IMG/VR virus record: IMGVR_UViG_3300008267_000043
Coordinates: 1 to 63,096 of that record
Strand: one strand, 5' to 3'
Source of the DNA: a virus
DNA: 63,096 bases
Positions 6,150 to 15,295 of the stretch are shown one piece after another. The position numbers and the translations under genes were made by a program. Every line of letters begins with the position of its first letter. Position 1 is the stretch's first letter. The notes under the pieces were generated by a model. That model did no database searches and was not told where the DNA came from. It was given only the letters and a program-made list of their open reading frames with translations.

Positions 6150-9023
6150 ATGACATCACGGATTCCCTTTCTTTCCGCAGTACTTGCCGACGACGGCATT
6201 TATTGTGTGGTTGGGTTGAAGAAAGGTGCACCAAAACAAACGTTTGTAGAGACAGTTGAAGAAATTGATGGGGTAGTGGATGGGTTGATTGCACAGGGGT
6301 ACGATGCGTACTTCGGATGTGCCAAATATCTGAACGCCAATGAAGGGCGTACAGCACAAAACGCAAAATGGTTCAAGGCTTTCTGGCTTGACCTTGATTG
6401 CGGAGAATCAAAACCATACGCCACCCAAGCAGAAGCAATCGACGCACTACGGCAGTTTGTAAAGGACACTGGACTTCCAAGACCCATACTGGTCAACTCA
6501 GGGCGCGGTATACACGTGTACTGGGCATTGACCGAAGCAATCTTCTACAACGACTGGAAGCCAACAGCCGAAGCGTTCAAGAAGTTCTGTTCGGCATACA
6601 ACCTACATGCTGACCCAGCCGTTACTGCGGATGCGGCACGGATACTTCGTATCCCTGAAACCTTGAATTACAAGGACAGCCCTCCCAAGCCGGTGGATGT
6701 ACTGGTCACGTCACAACCTGTTGCATTTGAAAAGTTCCAAGCGATCATCGGTGCAGGTACTGAGGAAGTAGACCCAGCCCTGCCATTTGCCGCACCTGTA
6801 CACCGCCAGCCAATAGATGCCACCACCCGCGCCTTGATGGGCAACAGTGTGTCAAGGTTTGGCACGATCATGCGCAAAAGCGCAGATGGCAAAGGGTGCG
6901 CACAGCTTGTGCATATCTATCGCAACCAGAGCGAAATTGAAGAGCCTCTGTGGAGAGCTGGTCTTTCCATCGCGGCAAACTGTGAAGATGGTGAATTGGC
7001 CATCCACAAAATTTCTCATGCTCATGAGGAGTATGACCCCAGAGACACCAAGCAGAAGGCAGATGCCCTGATTGGCAAGCCCTACAAATGCGCAACGTTT
7101 TCTGGACTGAACCCAGAGTTGTGTGCTGACTGCCCCAACAAAGGCAAGATTACTTCACCAATTCAGATTGGTGCACAGATTGCGGCGGCTACCGCAGAAG
7201 ACAACATTGTGGTGATGCGCAACGCCACGCTTGAGGAAGAAATCACAGTTGAAATCCCCTCATACCCGTTCCCATATTTCCGTGGCAAGAACGGTGGCGT
7301 GTACCGCAAGGGCATCCCCTCAGACAAACCAAAGAAAAAAGATGATGAGGATGACGACGAAGACCGCGACATTCTTGTATATGAGTATGACTTCTACGTG
7401 GTCAAACGTTTGACCGACCCTGATGCTGGTGAGTCGCTTTGGATGCGCTTGCATATGCCCAAGGACGGCATACGTGAATTCTCTGCGCCACTGGCGAGTG
7501 TGCTGTCCAAGGATAAATTCCGTGAGGTGCTGGCATATCAGGGCGTGACTGCGTACAACAAAAAACTGGACAACATCATGGCGTATGTAACTAGGTGGGT
7601 GAGCGAATTGCAACAAGTATCTGAGGCTGAAAAGGCACGGCAACAATTTGGCTGGTGTGACAACGACACCAAGTTCATCGTGGGCAACCGTGAGATCACG
7701 GCGGCGGGTGTCAATTACAGCCCGTCATCAACGGCAACTGCCGAGCTGTCCACCATGTACCAGAAAAAGGGCAGTGTCAGCGAGTGGTCAAAAGTGGCCA
7801 ACAACTACGCCAAGAAAGGCAATGAGGTTCGGGCGTTCACCCTGTTTGCAGGGTTCGGGTCTGCACTGTTCAAGTTCACCAAACTCAGCGGCGCAATCAT
7901 CCACCTGACCAACAACGGTTCTGGTGTGGGTAAGACGACCATCCAGTACATGGTCAACAGCATCTGGGGGCGTCCAGTGGAGACCCTGCTGAATCAGGAG
8001 GACAAGTATCTGGCACGGATGCACCGTGTGTCTGTGCTTGGCAACCTGCCAGCAACCATTGACGAGTTGACCAACATGGCTGATGAAGAAGTCAGCAACA
8101 TGGCGTACAGCATTACGCACGGGCGGGGGCGCAACCGTATGCAATCCCAAACCAATGCTGAGCGGAGCAACACCCTGCGCTGGGCGTTGATCGCAATTAC
8201 ATCAGGTAACAAGAGCTTATACGACCAGTTATTCAACCTCAAGGACTTTCCAGAGGGTGAACTGATGCGGATACTGGAGTTCAACGTCTCCAAGAACGAC
8301 AGCATGTCCAAGGCTGAGTCTGACGAAGCGTTCAACGGCATGTACGAAAACTATGGCGTAGCTGGTGACGTGTTCATGCGTTACGTGCTGACAAACTTGC
8401 CAGAGGTCATCAACATGCTGGGCAAAATCCAGCGTAAGTTTGACAAGGCGGCAGGGATTACACAGCGTGAGCGGTTCTGGTCTGCCACAGCCGCATGTGC
8501 GATTACCGCAGGGCTCATCACCAAGAAACTGGGTCTGCACGACATTGACGTGGCCGAGGTTTACAACTGGGCGGTCAAGACGATTGGCTCCATGCGTGTT
8601 GAGGTACGTCCCGGTGTGGCTGGCCCTCTTGCCCAACTGGGCCTGTTCTTGAACGCCCACAACAACAATATGTTGATTGTGAAAAGCACGTCCGACAAAC
8701 GCTCAGGACTGTTTGAAACGCCAGTGCGGGAACCCCGTGGGGAACTGATTACTCGGTTTGAACCAGACACCAAGCACCTGTTCATCAGCGTCAAGGCACT
8801 GCGGGAGTGGTGCAGTGAGAACCAAGTGTCCTACAAAGCGTTGACGGATGACCTTCACAGCATGGGTGCCGGATTGGGCGTAATGAAGAAGTCCATGTCT
8901 CGGGGCTCTGATATGTCCACACCAGCAGTGAGTGCACTGGTCGTTGATTGCGCAAAAGCAACAGTGCTTGACCCCGAAGATAGTGCGCCATTACCTTCAC
9001 CATCTGATGACGATTTACAATAG
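6150..9023 (+). CDS. AEP-type primase with C-terminal helicase domain
   Basis: A 957-residue fusion. The N-terminal archaeo-eukaryotic primase domain shows the metal-binding DLD (81-83), RGIHVYWAL (His122) and a third block ADAARILRIPETLNYK. A small Cys cluster (YKCATF...CADCPNKG) lies near residues 310-330. The C-terminal half is a DUF927/SF3-like ATPase with Walker A GSGVGKTT (about 590-597) and Walker B-like TIDELTN (about 638). It should both prime and unwind at the phage fork. The stop overlaps the next small gene. Confidence 0.88.
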   Translation: MTSRIPFLSAVLADDGIYCVVGLKKGAPKQTFVETVEEIDGVVDGLIAQGYDAYFGCAKYLNANEGRTAQNAKWFKAFWLDLDCGESKPYATQAEAIDALRQFVKDTGLPRPILVNSGRGIHVYWALTEAIFYNDWKPTAEAFKKFCSAYNLHADPAVTADAARILRIPETLNYKDSPPKPVDVLVTSQPVAFEKFQAIIGAGTEEVDPALPFAAPVHRQPIDATTRALMGNSVSRFGTIMRKSADGKGCAQLVHIYRNQSEIEEPLWRAGLSIAANCEDGELAIHKISHAHEEYDPRDTKQKADALIGKPYKCATFSGLNPELCADCPNKGKITSPIQIGAQIAAATAEDNIVVMRNATLEEEITVEIPSYPFPYFRGKNGGVYRKGIPSDKPKKKDDEDDDEDRDILVYEYDFYVVKRLTDPDAGESLWMRLHMPKDGIREFSAPLASVLSKDKFREVLAYQGVTAYNKKLDNIMAYVTRWVSELQQVSEAEKARQQFGWCDNDTKFIVGNREITAAGVNYSPSSTATAELSTMYQKKGSVSEWSKVANNYAKKGNEVRAFTLFAGFGSALFKFTKLSGAIIHLTNNGSGVGKTTIQYMVNSIWGRPVETLLNQEDKYLARMHRVSVLGNLPATIDELTNMADEEVSNMAYSITHGRGRNRMQSQTNAERSNTLRWALIAITSGNKSLYDQLFNLKDFPEGELMRILEFNVSKNDSMSKAESDEAFNGMYENYGVAGDVFMRYVLTNLPEVINMLGKIQRKFDKAAGITQRERFWSATAACAITAGLITKKLGLHDIDVAEVYNWAVKTIGSMRVEVRPGVAGPLAQLGLFLNAHNNNMLIVKSTSDKRSGLFETPVREPRGELITRFEPDTKHLFISVKALREWCSENQVSYKALTDDLHSMGAGLGVMKKSMSRGSDMSTPAVSALVVDCAKATVLDPEDSAPLPSPSDDDLQ

Positions 9024-9210
9024 CGGTGTGCCAGTAGTTATTGAATGGCACAAGTTTATAGTGGGAAGCTCTTTTTATATCCCAACGCTAACACCTGACA
9101 CGTTGGCAAAGGATATACAAAGGGCGGCTCACGCAAGAAACATGAAAATCAAGTTTCGTTTTTGTCTAGAGCGTGATACGCAAGGTGTGAGGTTCTGGCG
9201 GGTAAATTGA
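9007..9210 (+). CDS. Small conserved protein, unknown
   Basis: A 67-residue protein (MTIYNSGVPVVIEWHKF...) whose ATG at 9007 lies 17 bp inside the primase-helicase gene. It is beta-strand rich at both ends with a central basic helix (AKDIQRAAHARNMKIKFRF). It is the last gene of the plus-strand arm before the terminator. No family recognised; the size and basic helix would fit nucleic-acid binding. Confidence 0.6.
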   Translation: MTIYNSGVPVVIEWHKFIVGSSFYIPTLTPDTLAKDIQRAAHARNMKIKFRFCLERDTQGVRFWRVN

Positions 9211-9272
9211 TCTTGTGCTAGAGTTCGCCTAGCAACTGATCTCCTCTCTCCTTTGCGTTGCTACTCCTAGAC

Positions 9273-9300
9273 CCCCCGGCTAAACACCGGGGGTTTTTTT
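9273..9300 (+). terminator. Rho-independent terminator of plus-strand arm
   Basis: The stem CCCCCGG (9273-9279) / CCGGGGG (9287-9293) with a 7-nt loop is followed by seven T. It ends plus-strand transcription where the two genome arms converge. On the minus strand the hairpin is not followed by T, so it is not an obvious terminator for the late arm. Confidence 0.9.
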
Positions 9301-9302
9301 CG

Positions 9303-12300
9303 CTACTCAAATTCCTTGATGGCTTCCTCAATGCGGGGGCGTAGCTTCTTGTCCAACTGAACCCCGTGGTACATCTCCTCAGAGATTTTGTCCCGCGCCT
9401 TGACTGAGGCAGTCAGGGTCTTGCCAGTGATGCCAAGCTCAGGGTACTTTTCACCCAGCGCATACAGTTTGTCCTCAAGCTCATTGGCGCGTTCATAGTC
9501 GCCCTCACGTTGTGCCACGTAGTATTTCTTGAGCAGGGACTTCTCTTGTTTGCGGATTTCGTCACCCATTTTCTTGGCGTATGCGTTGGTCTCGTATTGA
9601 GCCAGCAAGTCAGCAGGGGCAAAGCCCAGCACCTGCATGGCGGCGTTGTAACCGTTGACTTCACCCATCACTGGGTCACCACGTAGTGTATTCACACCTT
9701 CGGTGGCGTAACGCACACCCTTGAACACGTTGCGGATGGCGATAGGCAGCATGGCCTCAATGCCGCGCTCTATATGTCCGTCTGCAATCAGTTCTTTGGC
9801 ACGGAAGAAGTTGTTGACGATGGCGTACGGCGCACCAAGCACTGCCTCCACAATGCCGCTCAGGGCGCTGGCATCTGCTTTATCGGTTTTGTTTTCACGG
9901 TAGATCAAGTCCGTCCAGCCCACACGGTCAGCAATACCAAGGTTGGTGATGTAATTGACTGGGCCTTTGAACGCCATCTCACCCAAGTATCTGCGCATCA
10001 CAGAATCAAAGTCTTCTTCGTCATCATCGGTGGTTGCGTTGTATGCGGCTTCGGCAATCCAATACAAGGGTAAACCCTTGACGCCAGAAAACAGCGCCCC
10101 TATGAAGTAAATACCAGCCAACTGCCTACGTGCGGCGTAGATTTCCTCAAGTTCTTTACCTGTCGCGCCTTCAACGGGCAGCGAACGCTTTATGGTATTG
10201 AACAACATGTAGTACATGGTGAAGCTAAACCGCTTGAACACGGTAAGAACTTTGCCTATGTCTGACTGACCAATGCTTGGCCCGGATTCAGTGTGACCCG
10301 CACCGTGTGCAAACTCCACCAGACGGATGGCCTTTTCAATGGCTTGTTCCTTGTTGCCGCTCTTGGCCATTTCCAACTCATATGCGGCAATCGCCGTGAC
10401 CTCACGGTTGTAGCGTTCGGCTTGGTGGAACATGGAGGCTGACAAAATCGCAACCTTTTCGGCAACACCCTCGGTGCTTTTTGGGTCAAGGGCTTCATGC
10501 GCCATCGACTCCACCAACAGGCCAAGTTTGTCAAGGCGACCAAACAGGTCTTTGTACTGCGGCAACTTGCCGTTCCCAATCAAGTTCTCAACGGACATGC
10601 CCACACTGACAAACCCACGTTGCTCAACTTCTTGCCCGTTGATGTCCACAACCTTACGGGTGATACCACTCCCCCCAAACAACTTGGTAGCCGCCAAAAT
10701 TGCACGGCCCGCGTTGGCGAAGCCGTAAGTGCCCCCCAACTGTGGAAGAACGATCAAAGGCACTGAGGTGGTGTTGACCACTGCGGATGAGACGTTACCA
10801 GCCAAGTTGAAATAGAACGCACTGGAACTGGCCAACCGTGCCCAGCCAGCAAACGTGGGGTTCATTGCAAACTCACGGCGGCTCTCCAACTCTTGCCACA
10901 ACTCCTTGGCACGTACGGCGTCATCTCCGCGCAGCTCAGCGCCCTTTTCTTTCACTTCGTCCAAAAGTTTTTGCAGGGGCTCGTTGTACCGCATCCGGGA
11001 GAGTTGACGTGCCGTGCGATCAGTCACGCTGGCAAAGCCTTTGGCCACATCACGCTCATATCCGGGTGTACCCTTACGGGTTTGGAATGACTTCAACAGA
11101 CTGGTCTCTGGCAGGGCACTCACGATCAGCTCAAGGAACTTCTCAACTGCGGTGTCTTCTGCGCCGCCGTCCTTCATGATTTTGACGATCTGTGCGGCCA
11201 CGGTTCCACGTGGAACGTTGCGGGGCTTCATGCTCTCCACACGGGAGTATTCTTCAATGCCAGTATGACCTGCGGCTTCCGCTTCGGCTTTTGCCCTGCG
11301 GCGATCAGCTTGGGTGTCAAACAAACGTTGCACGGTTTCGTTTGTGGTTTTATCCACGTACTGCATCCAGTACTCACCAGAACGGAACAGCGGCGAATAG
11401 TGGTCGATGCCCATCTTGGTGATCTGGTCGATGATCTTCTGGTACGCAGTCATCGCCTGAGCTTTGTCTTCAAAGGTGGCATCCATGTGGGTACGGATGG
11501 AGTCTTTCAACTCTTTGAACAGCACCTTGAATGAGGCGAAGTGGTCGTTGTACAGCTTCTTCTCGGTCTCAGACAACTTGTTGTACCGCTTGTTCAGGTC
11601 ATCCCATGCGGCCAATTTCTCAGGACTGCCTGTGTATTTACTGCGTGGGGCGGCAGGGTTCACGTCCTCCAGTGTGGAGTCGTTCACCAAATCACACCAG
11701 AAGTCATAGTTTTGGGTTTGGGAGAACTCTTGCAGGCGTTCTTTCAACGGTTGGAGCTTGGCGGACAGGTTCTGGTAGTACCCAGCCATCTCATTCACCG
11801 TATCAGCAAACTCAACGGATGCGTTGCCAACCAGCTTGGCACCCACTTGGCCCAAGGCCGACAGGTTCAAAAACCGCTGGGAGAACGCACGGAGGGACAG
11901 CCCAGTTTTCTCCAAGCCGCCAAGGATTTCAGCGGCTCGCTCGGGGGTCACCAATGGTTGGTTGTTGATGATGTAGTCAGTGCCCTTGAAGATTGCGTCC
12001 ACAACTCCGGGGTTCTTGATTGATTGAGCGTACAGGGTGTTGCCTGTGCGTTGGTCAGGGGGCACACTCACTATCTCATTGAGTAACCGGTCAATCGTAT
12101 CTGTCACGCTCTCAGATGTTTTAGGTTGGAAGCCCAACGCCCGACGGATGACGTTCATGATCTTGTCCCAAACGGACAACTTGTTGCCGGGAGCGTACTT
12201 CTCGCTAAGCTGCGTGCGGAATGAATCGTTACTCCAAAACTCAGCCACAAACTCCTGTAAGTCTGTCGCGCCGTACGCACCGTCAATGTCTGCCTTCACG

Positions 12301-15293
12301 CCATCAAAAATCTGCTGTAACTGGCGAGTTACAGGATGTGAAGGGTTGGCAATGATGTGGGACAGGCCAGCATGAGCTGCTTCGTGCAGGATTTCATACT
12401 CGGTGGCGTTTGTTGGCAGGTAGATTGTGTTGGTCTCTGGGTCGTACTGGGCTTTCTCTGCGCCATACACCAGCTTTACATCGCCCATGAGCTTGGACAA
12501 CACACCAGCAATCTTGCCTGCAAACTCCGATGAGGGGCTGTCAGCCAAAGCATCCAAGGCACCAACCAGATCACCCCGCGCCAAGAGTTCAAGAACCGCA
12601 GGATGTGCCTCAGTGTGCAGTGCGGCAGTCTCTGGGGACGCATCGTATCGGTTACGACCATCATTCACGATGCCATCAAACGCATCATCAGTTGCTTCGC
12701 CAAAGTACACGTCGTCAATGACTTGTTGCAGGGAGGCTTTTTTAGCCGCCTGCTTTTCGGTCTTGACCTGCTCTTTGGTGGCCTTCTTTACTTTTTGCTG
12801 TTTTTCCAGCTTTGCAGTCGCAGTTTGGCTTCTGCGGTTTTCTTTTTCATAAAGGTTAATGTGCTTGTCCAAGAAGCTGACAGCTTCTTTTGACATGTTT
12901 GCACGAACCCAATCAGCAGCTCTTTTCGCATGAATGCCACCTTGTCCTTTAAAAAATTCGGCTTCGGCTTTGGTGCCGAACATCATCTCTGGCTCGCCTT
13001 TCAGCGAGGTCATTTTGGAATTACGGTACGCAGTAGGCTGATACACCAAGTCGTTGGCAATTGATTTCAACGCCAGCTCAGGGAGAACTTTGCCAAAGTA
13101 CGCCTTGGCATCTTTTTCCTCTTGGGTCAGCTTGCCCTTCTTGCCCAGCTTCTCTTGAGCAACGGCTAAATCTTGAGCAAACGTAGCAACAGTCGGTGCT
13201 TTACCTTCTTCGGCAACGGCAATTTCAGTAGCCGTACGAGGAGCCTTCTTTCGTCCTTTAGCAACCACGGGAGCGGCAGGAGCAACAGGAGCAGTGACAA
13301 CAGGAGCAGCTTCATTAGATACCTCGCTTACTGCAACGGCTGGCTGTCCTTCTCCGACAGCAAGCTCTCCAGCATTCTGCTCAGCAGGAACCACTCCATC
13401 TCGTTCAGATGTTGCAGGGGTTTCGGTGGTGGCTCCTGCAACGGGTTCGCTAACCACGCCAGTGCCTCCTCCACTTGTGTCGGTGACAGGTTCTGCAACA
13501 TTTTGATCTCCAAATGCAAACGCACGGGTGGCTGCTTGTTGCTTGGCCTTGGTAGGGGAAGTAACCTCAGCCTTCATTTCTGCGCGGGCATCTTCAACTT
13601 CTTTGCCACGGCCATCAGCATACAGGCTGTCCAAAACTTTGGCGTAGTTTTCTTCGTTAACGTTGGTCATGCCCACTTTGGATGGGTCTTCAATTGTCTG
13701 GATAAATTGGCGCACACCATCAGGTGTTGCCATGTCCACGCCAAGCAGGGAGTTGCCCAGTTTGGATGTGGCTGGGATACGCAGAGCCTTGAGAACATCA
13801 ACGGTCACTGGGTCAGCAGGGGCGTTCGTTGCCCCCATGTCGCCAAACGCGAACCCACGCATACCTTGCTCTTGGCTGACCTTACGTTCAGTCCGCGCCT
13901 TCTCGACCCCGGGGGCAAACATGCCGCCCGTACCGGGTGTTGGCTTGGCAGTTGAGAACGCACTCTCAGCGGCTTTCTTGGCGTCGATGGCGGCAATGTC
14001 GTCTTTGGCTTTCTGTACTTGGGCTTCCAAGTCAGCGTACGCCTGTGAACCGGGACGCTGCTCGTCCATGCGCGAAGCCAAGGCATTGAGTTCCATCTCA
14101 CGGGCTTTGCGTGCCTCGTTGTCTGCGATGGCGGCTTCCATGTCCGCTTGTGTGCGGCCAGCCTTGGGGAACTGCTTGTCAATCTGTTGTTGAAGTGCCG
14201 TGGGGCCACGTGTGGCTTGTGCCGCAGCTTCTGCCTGTGCTTGCGCATCAAGCGCTTCTTTGGCTTCCTTGGTAGTGGCAATGTCTTTCTTGGCTGTGCG
14301 GTACTCCGACACGCCTGTGGGCACACCAAACCCTGCGCCACCGATTGCGCCCTTGACGAACGCTTCTTTATATTGCTGAATGTTTTCAGGGGACAGCAGG
14401 TCTTTTGTGCTGCCCGCAATTTGTTCTGCGTAGGCACCGATGGCCTCTTGCGTAGATTCAGTCAAGCCTTCCGTAGCGGCAGACTTGGTAGCGGCTGTAG
14501 CGATGGACTTCCACACTTTCGGTGCGGCACCGGATTCTTTGGCCAGCTTCTCAATGACCTTCAACTTGCCATAAGGCCCGAGCGTATCCAGCACGTTACC
14601 GGGCACTACTGAGTCCAATGCGGCACTCAAGCCACCTGTCAAGGCAGCAAGGCCGGGTTCAAACTTACCGGTTTCACGGTAGATGCCTTCAAAGATTTCA
14701 GGGGCGTTCTGGGCGTATGAGCCCAAGTACACACCGCCGTACATGCCAGCACGGCCACCAGCTTCAGCAGCTTTTGTAACTCCAGCCAAGGCCGCACGTG
14801 TGGGAGGGCCAGCTTTTGTTGCAGCTTCTAACGCCGCACGTCCAGCAATACGACTACCCACCATGCTGCCGCCAACACCGGGAATGATTGCAGTTGCCGC
14901 AGTGGGCACCAGCTCGCCAAGGGTTTCTGTGGCGTATTGGGCGGCTTCAAATGGACTGGTAACTTCTGTGTACGACTTGAACTGTGTGGGGTATTTGCGC
15001 TCCAACGCCTCGCGGCTGGCCTGCGCTTCATCCATTTGTTGCTTGGAATAGTCTTCAAACCCCAACGCACTGCCAGCCATTGCTGGGAGGGTATCGGCCA
15101 AAGCGATACCTGTTTCCCCCAAAGAACGCATGGCCCCACGTTTAAAAATTGTGCCCAAACTTGCTTCAGGCTTTGGAACTGGGAAATCATATTTTTCCGC
15201 AAGCTTTGTCACCAGTGACTGAAACTGCTCTGGGGATAGCCCATCGGGGAATGAAACATCCCCGATCTTTGGAAACTTAATGATTGTTGGCAT
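9303..15293 (-). CDS. Giant polyvalent virion protein with HExxH peptidase motif
   Basis: A 1996-residue protein, last gene of the late arm. The N-terminal third has hydrophobic Gly/Ala-rich stretches (about residues 120-350, TAATAIIPGVGGSMVGSR) like membrane-inserting ejection proteins. The middle has a Glu/Ala/Lys-rich helical region and a zincin motif ILHEAAHAGLSHI near residues 965-977. The C-terminal half is a long helical region with hydrophobic helices (FSFTMYYMLFNTIKRS). The size, multidomain build and HExxH suggest a polyvalent protein carried in the virion and injected with the DNA, acting on host peptidoglycan or proteins. Catalysis is inferred from the motif only. Confidence 0.75.
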   Translation of the reverse strand: MPTIIKFPKIGDVSFPDGLSPEQFQSLVTKLAEKYDFPVPKPEASLGTIFKRGAMRSLGETGIALADTLPAMAGSALGFEDYSKQQMDEAQASREALERKYPTQFKSYTEVTSPFEAAQYATETLGELVPTAATAIIPGVGGSMVGSRIAGRAALEAATKAGPPTRAALAGVTKAAEAGGRAGMYGGVYLGSYAQNAPEIFEGIYRETGKFEPGLAALTGGLSAALDSVVPGNVLDTLGPYGKLKVIEKLAKESGAAPKVWKSIATAATKSAATEGLTESTQEAIGAYAEQIAGSTKDLLSPENIQQYKEAFVKGAIGGAGFGVPTGVSEYRTAKKDIATTKEAKEALDAQAQAEAAAQATRGPTALQQQIDKQFPKAGRTQADMEAAIADNEARKAREMELNALASRMDEQRPGSQAYADLEAQVQKAKDDIAAIDAKKAAESAFSTAKPTPGTGGMFAPGVEKARTERKVSQEQGMRGFAFGDMGATNAPADPVTVDVLKALRIPATSKLGNSLLGVDMATPDGVRQFIQTIEDPSKVGMTNVNEENYAKVLDSLYADGRGKEVEDARAEMKAEVTSPTKAKQQAATRAFAFGDQNVAEPVTDTSGGGTGVVSEPVAGATTETPATSERDGVVPAEQNAGELAVGEGQPAVAVSEVSNEAAPVVTAPVAPAAPVVAKGRKKAPRTATEIAVAEEGKAPTVATFAQDLAVAQEKLGKKGKLTQEEKDAKAYFGKVLPELALKSIANDLVYQPTAYRNSKMTSLKGEPEMMFGTKAEAEFFKGQGGIHAKRAADWVRANMSKEAVSFLDKHINLYEKENRRSQTATAKLEKQQKVKKATKEQVKTEKQAAKKASLQQVIDDVYFGEATDDAFDGIVNDGRNRYDASPETAALHTEAHPAVLELLARGDLVGALDALADSPSSEFAGKIAGVLSKLMGDVKLVYGAEKAQYDPETNTIYLPTNATEYEILHEAAHAGLSHIIANPSHPVTRQLQQIFDGVKADIDGAYGATDLQEFVAEFWSNDSFRTQLSEKYAPGNKLSVWDKIMNVIRRALGFQPKTSESVTDTIDRLLNEIVSVPPDQRTGNTLYAQSIKNPGVVDAIFKGTDYIINNQPLVTPERAAEILGGLEKTGLSLRAFSQRFLNLSALGQVGAKLVGNASVEFADTVNEMAGYYQNLSAKLQPLKERLQEFSQTQNYDFWCDLVNDSTLEDVNPAAPRSKYTGSPEKLAAWDDLNKRYNKLSETEKKLYNDHFASFKVLFKELKDSIRTHMDATFEDKAQAMTAYQKIIDQITKMGIDHYSPLFRSGEYWMQYVDKTTNETVQRLFDTQADRRRAKAEAEAAGHTGIEEYSRVESMKPRNVPRGTVAAQIVKIMKDGGAEDTAVEKFLELIVSALPETSLLKSFQTRKGTPGYERDVAKGFASVTDRTARQLSRMRYNEPLQKLLDEVKEKGAELRGDDAVRAKELWQELESRREFAMNPTFAGWARLASSSAFYFNLAGNVSSAVVNTTSVPLIVLPQLGGTYGFANAGRAILAATKLFGGSGITRKVVDINGQEVEQRGFVSVGMSVENLIGNGKLPQYKDLFGRLDKLGLLVESMAHEALDPKSTEGVAEKVAILSASMFHQAERYNREVTAIAAYELEMAKSGNKEQAIEKAIRLVEFAHGAGHTESGPSIGQSDIGKVLTVFKRFSFTMYYMLFNTIKRSLPVEGATGKELEEIYAARRQLAGIYFIGALFSGVKGLPLYWIAEAAYNATTDDDEEDFDSVMRRYLGEMAFKGPVNYITNLGIADRVGWTDLIYRENKTDKADASALSGIVEAVLGAPYAIVNNFFRAKELIADGHIERGIEAMLPIAIRNVFKGVRYATEGVNTLRGDPVMGEVNGYNAAMQVLGFAPADLLAQYETNAYAKKMGDEIRKQEKSLLKKYYVAQREGDYERANELEDKLYALGEKYPELGITGKTLTASVKARDKISEEMYHGVQLDKKLRPRIEEAIKEFE

Positions 15294-15295
15294 GA

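Noticed and set aside
13173-13955. 260-residue plus-strand ORF inside the giant late gene
   Set aside because: Ser/Gly/Phe-rich shadow on the opposite strand of an Ala/Glu/Lys-rich coding region; no start signal and isolated on the wrong strand.
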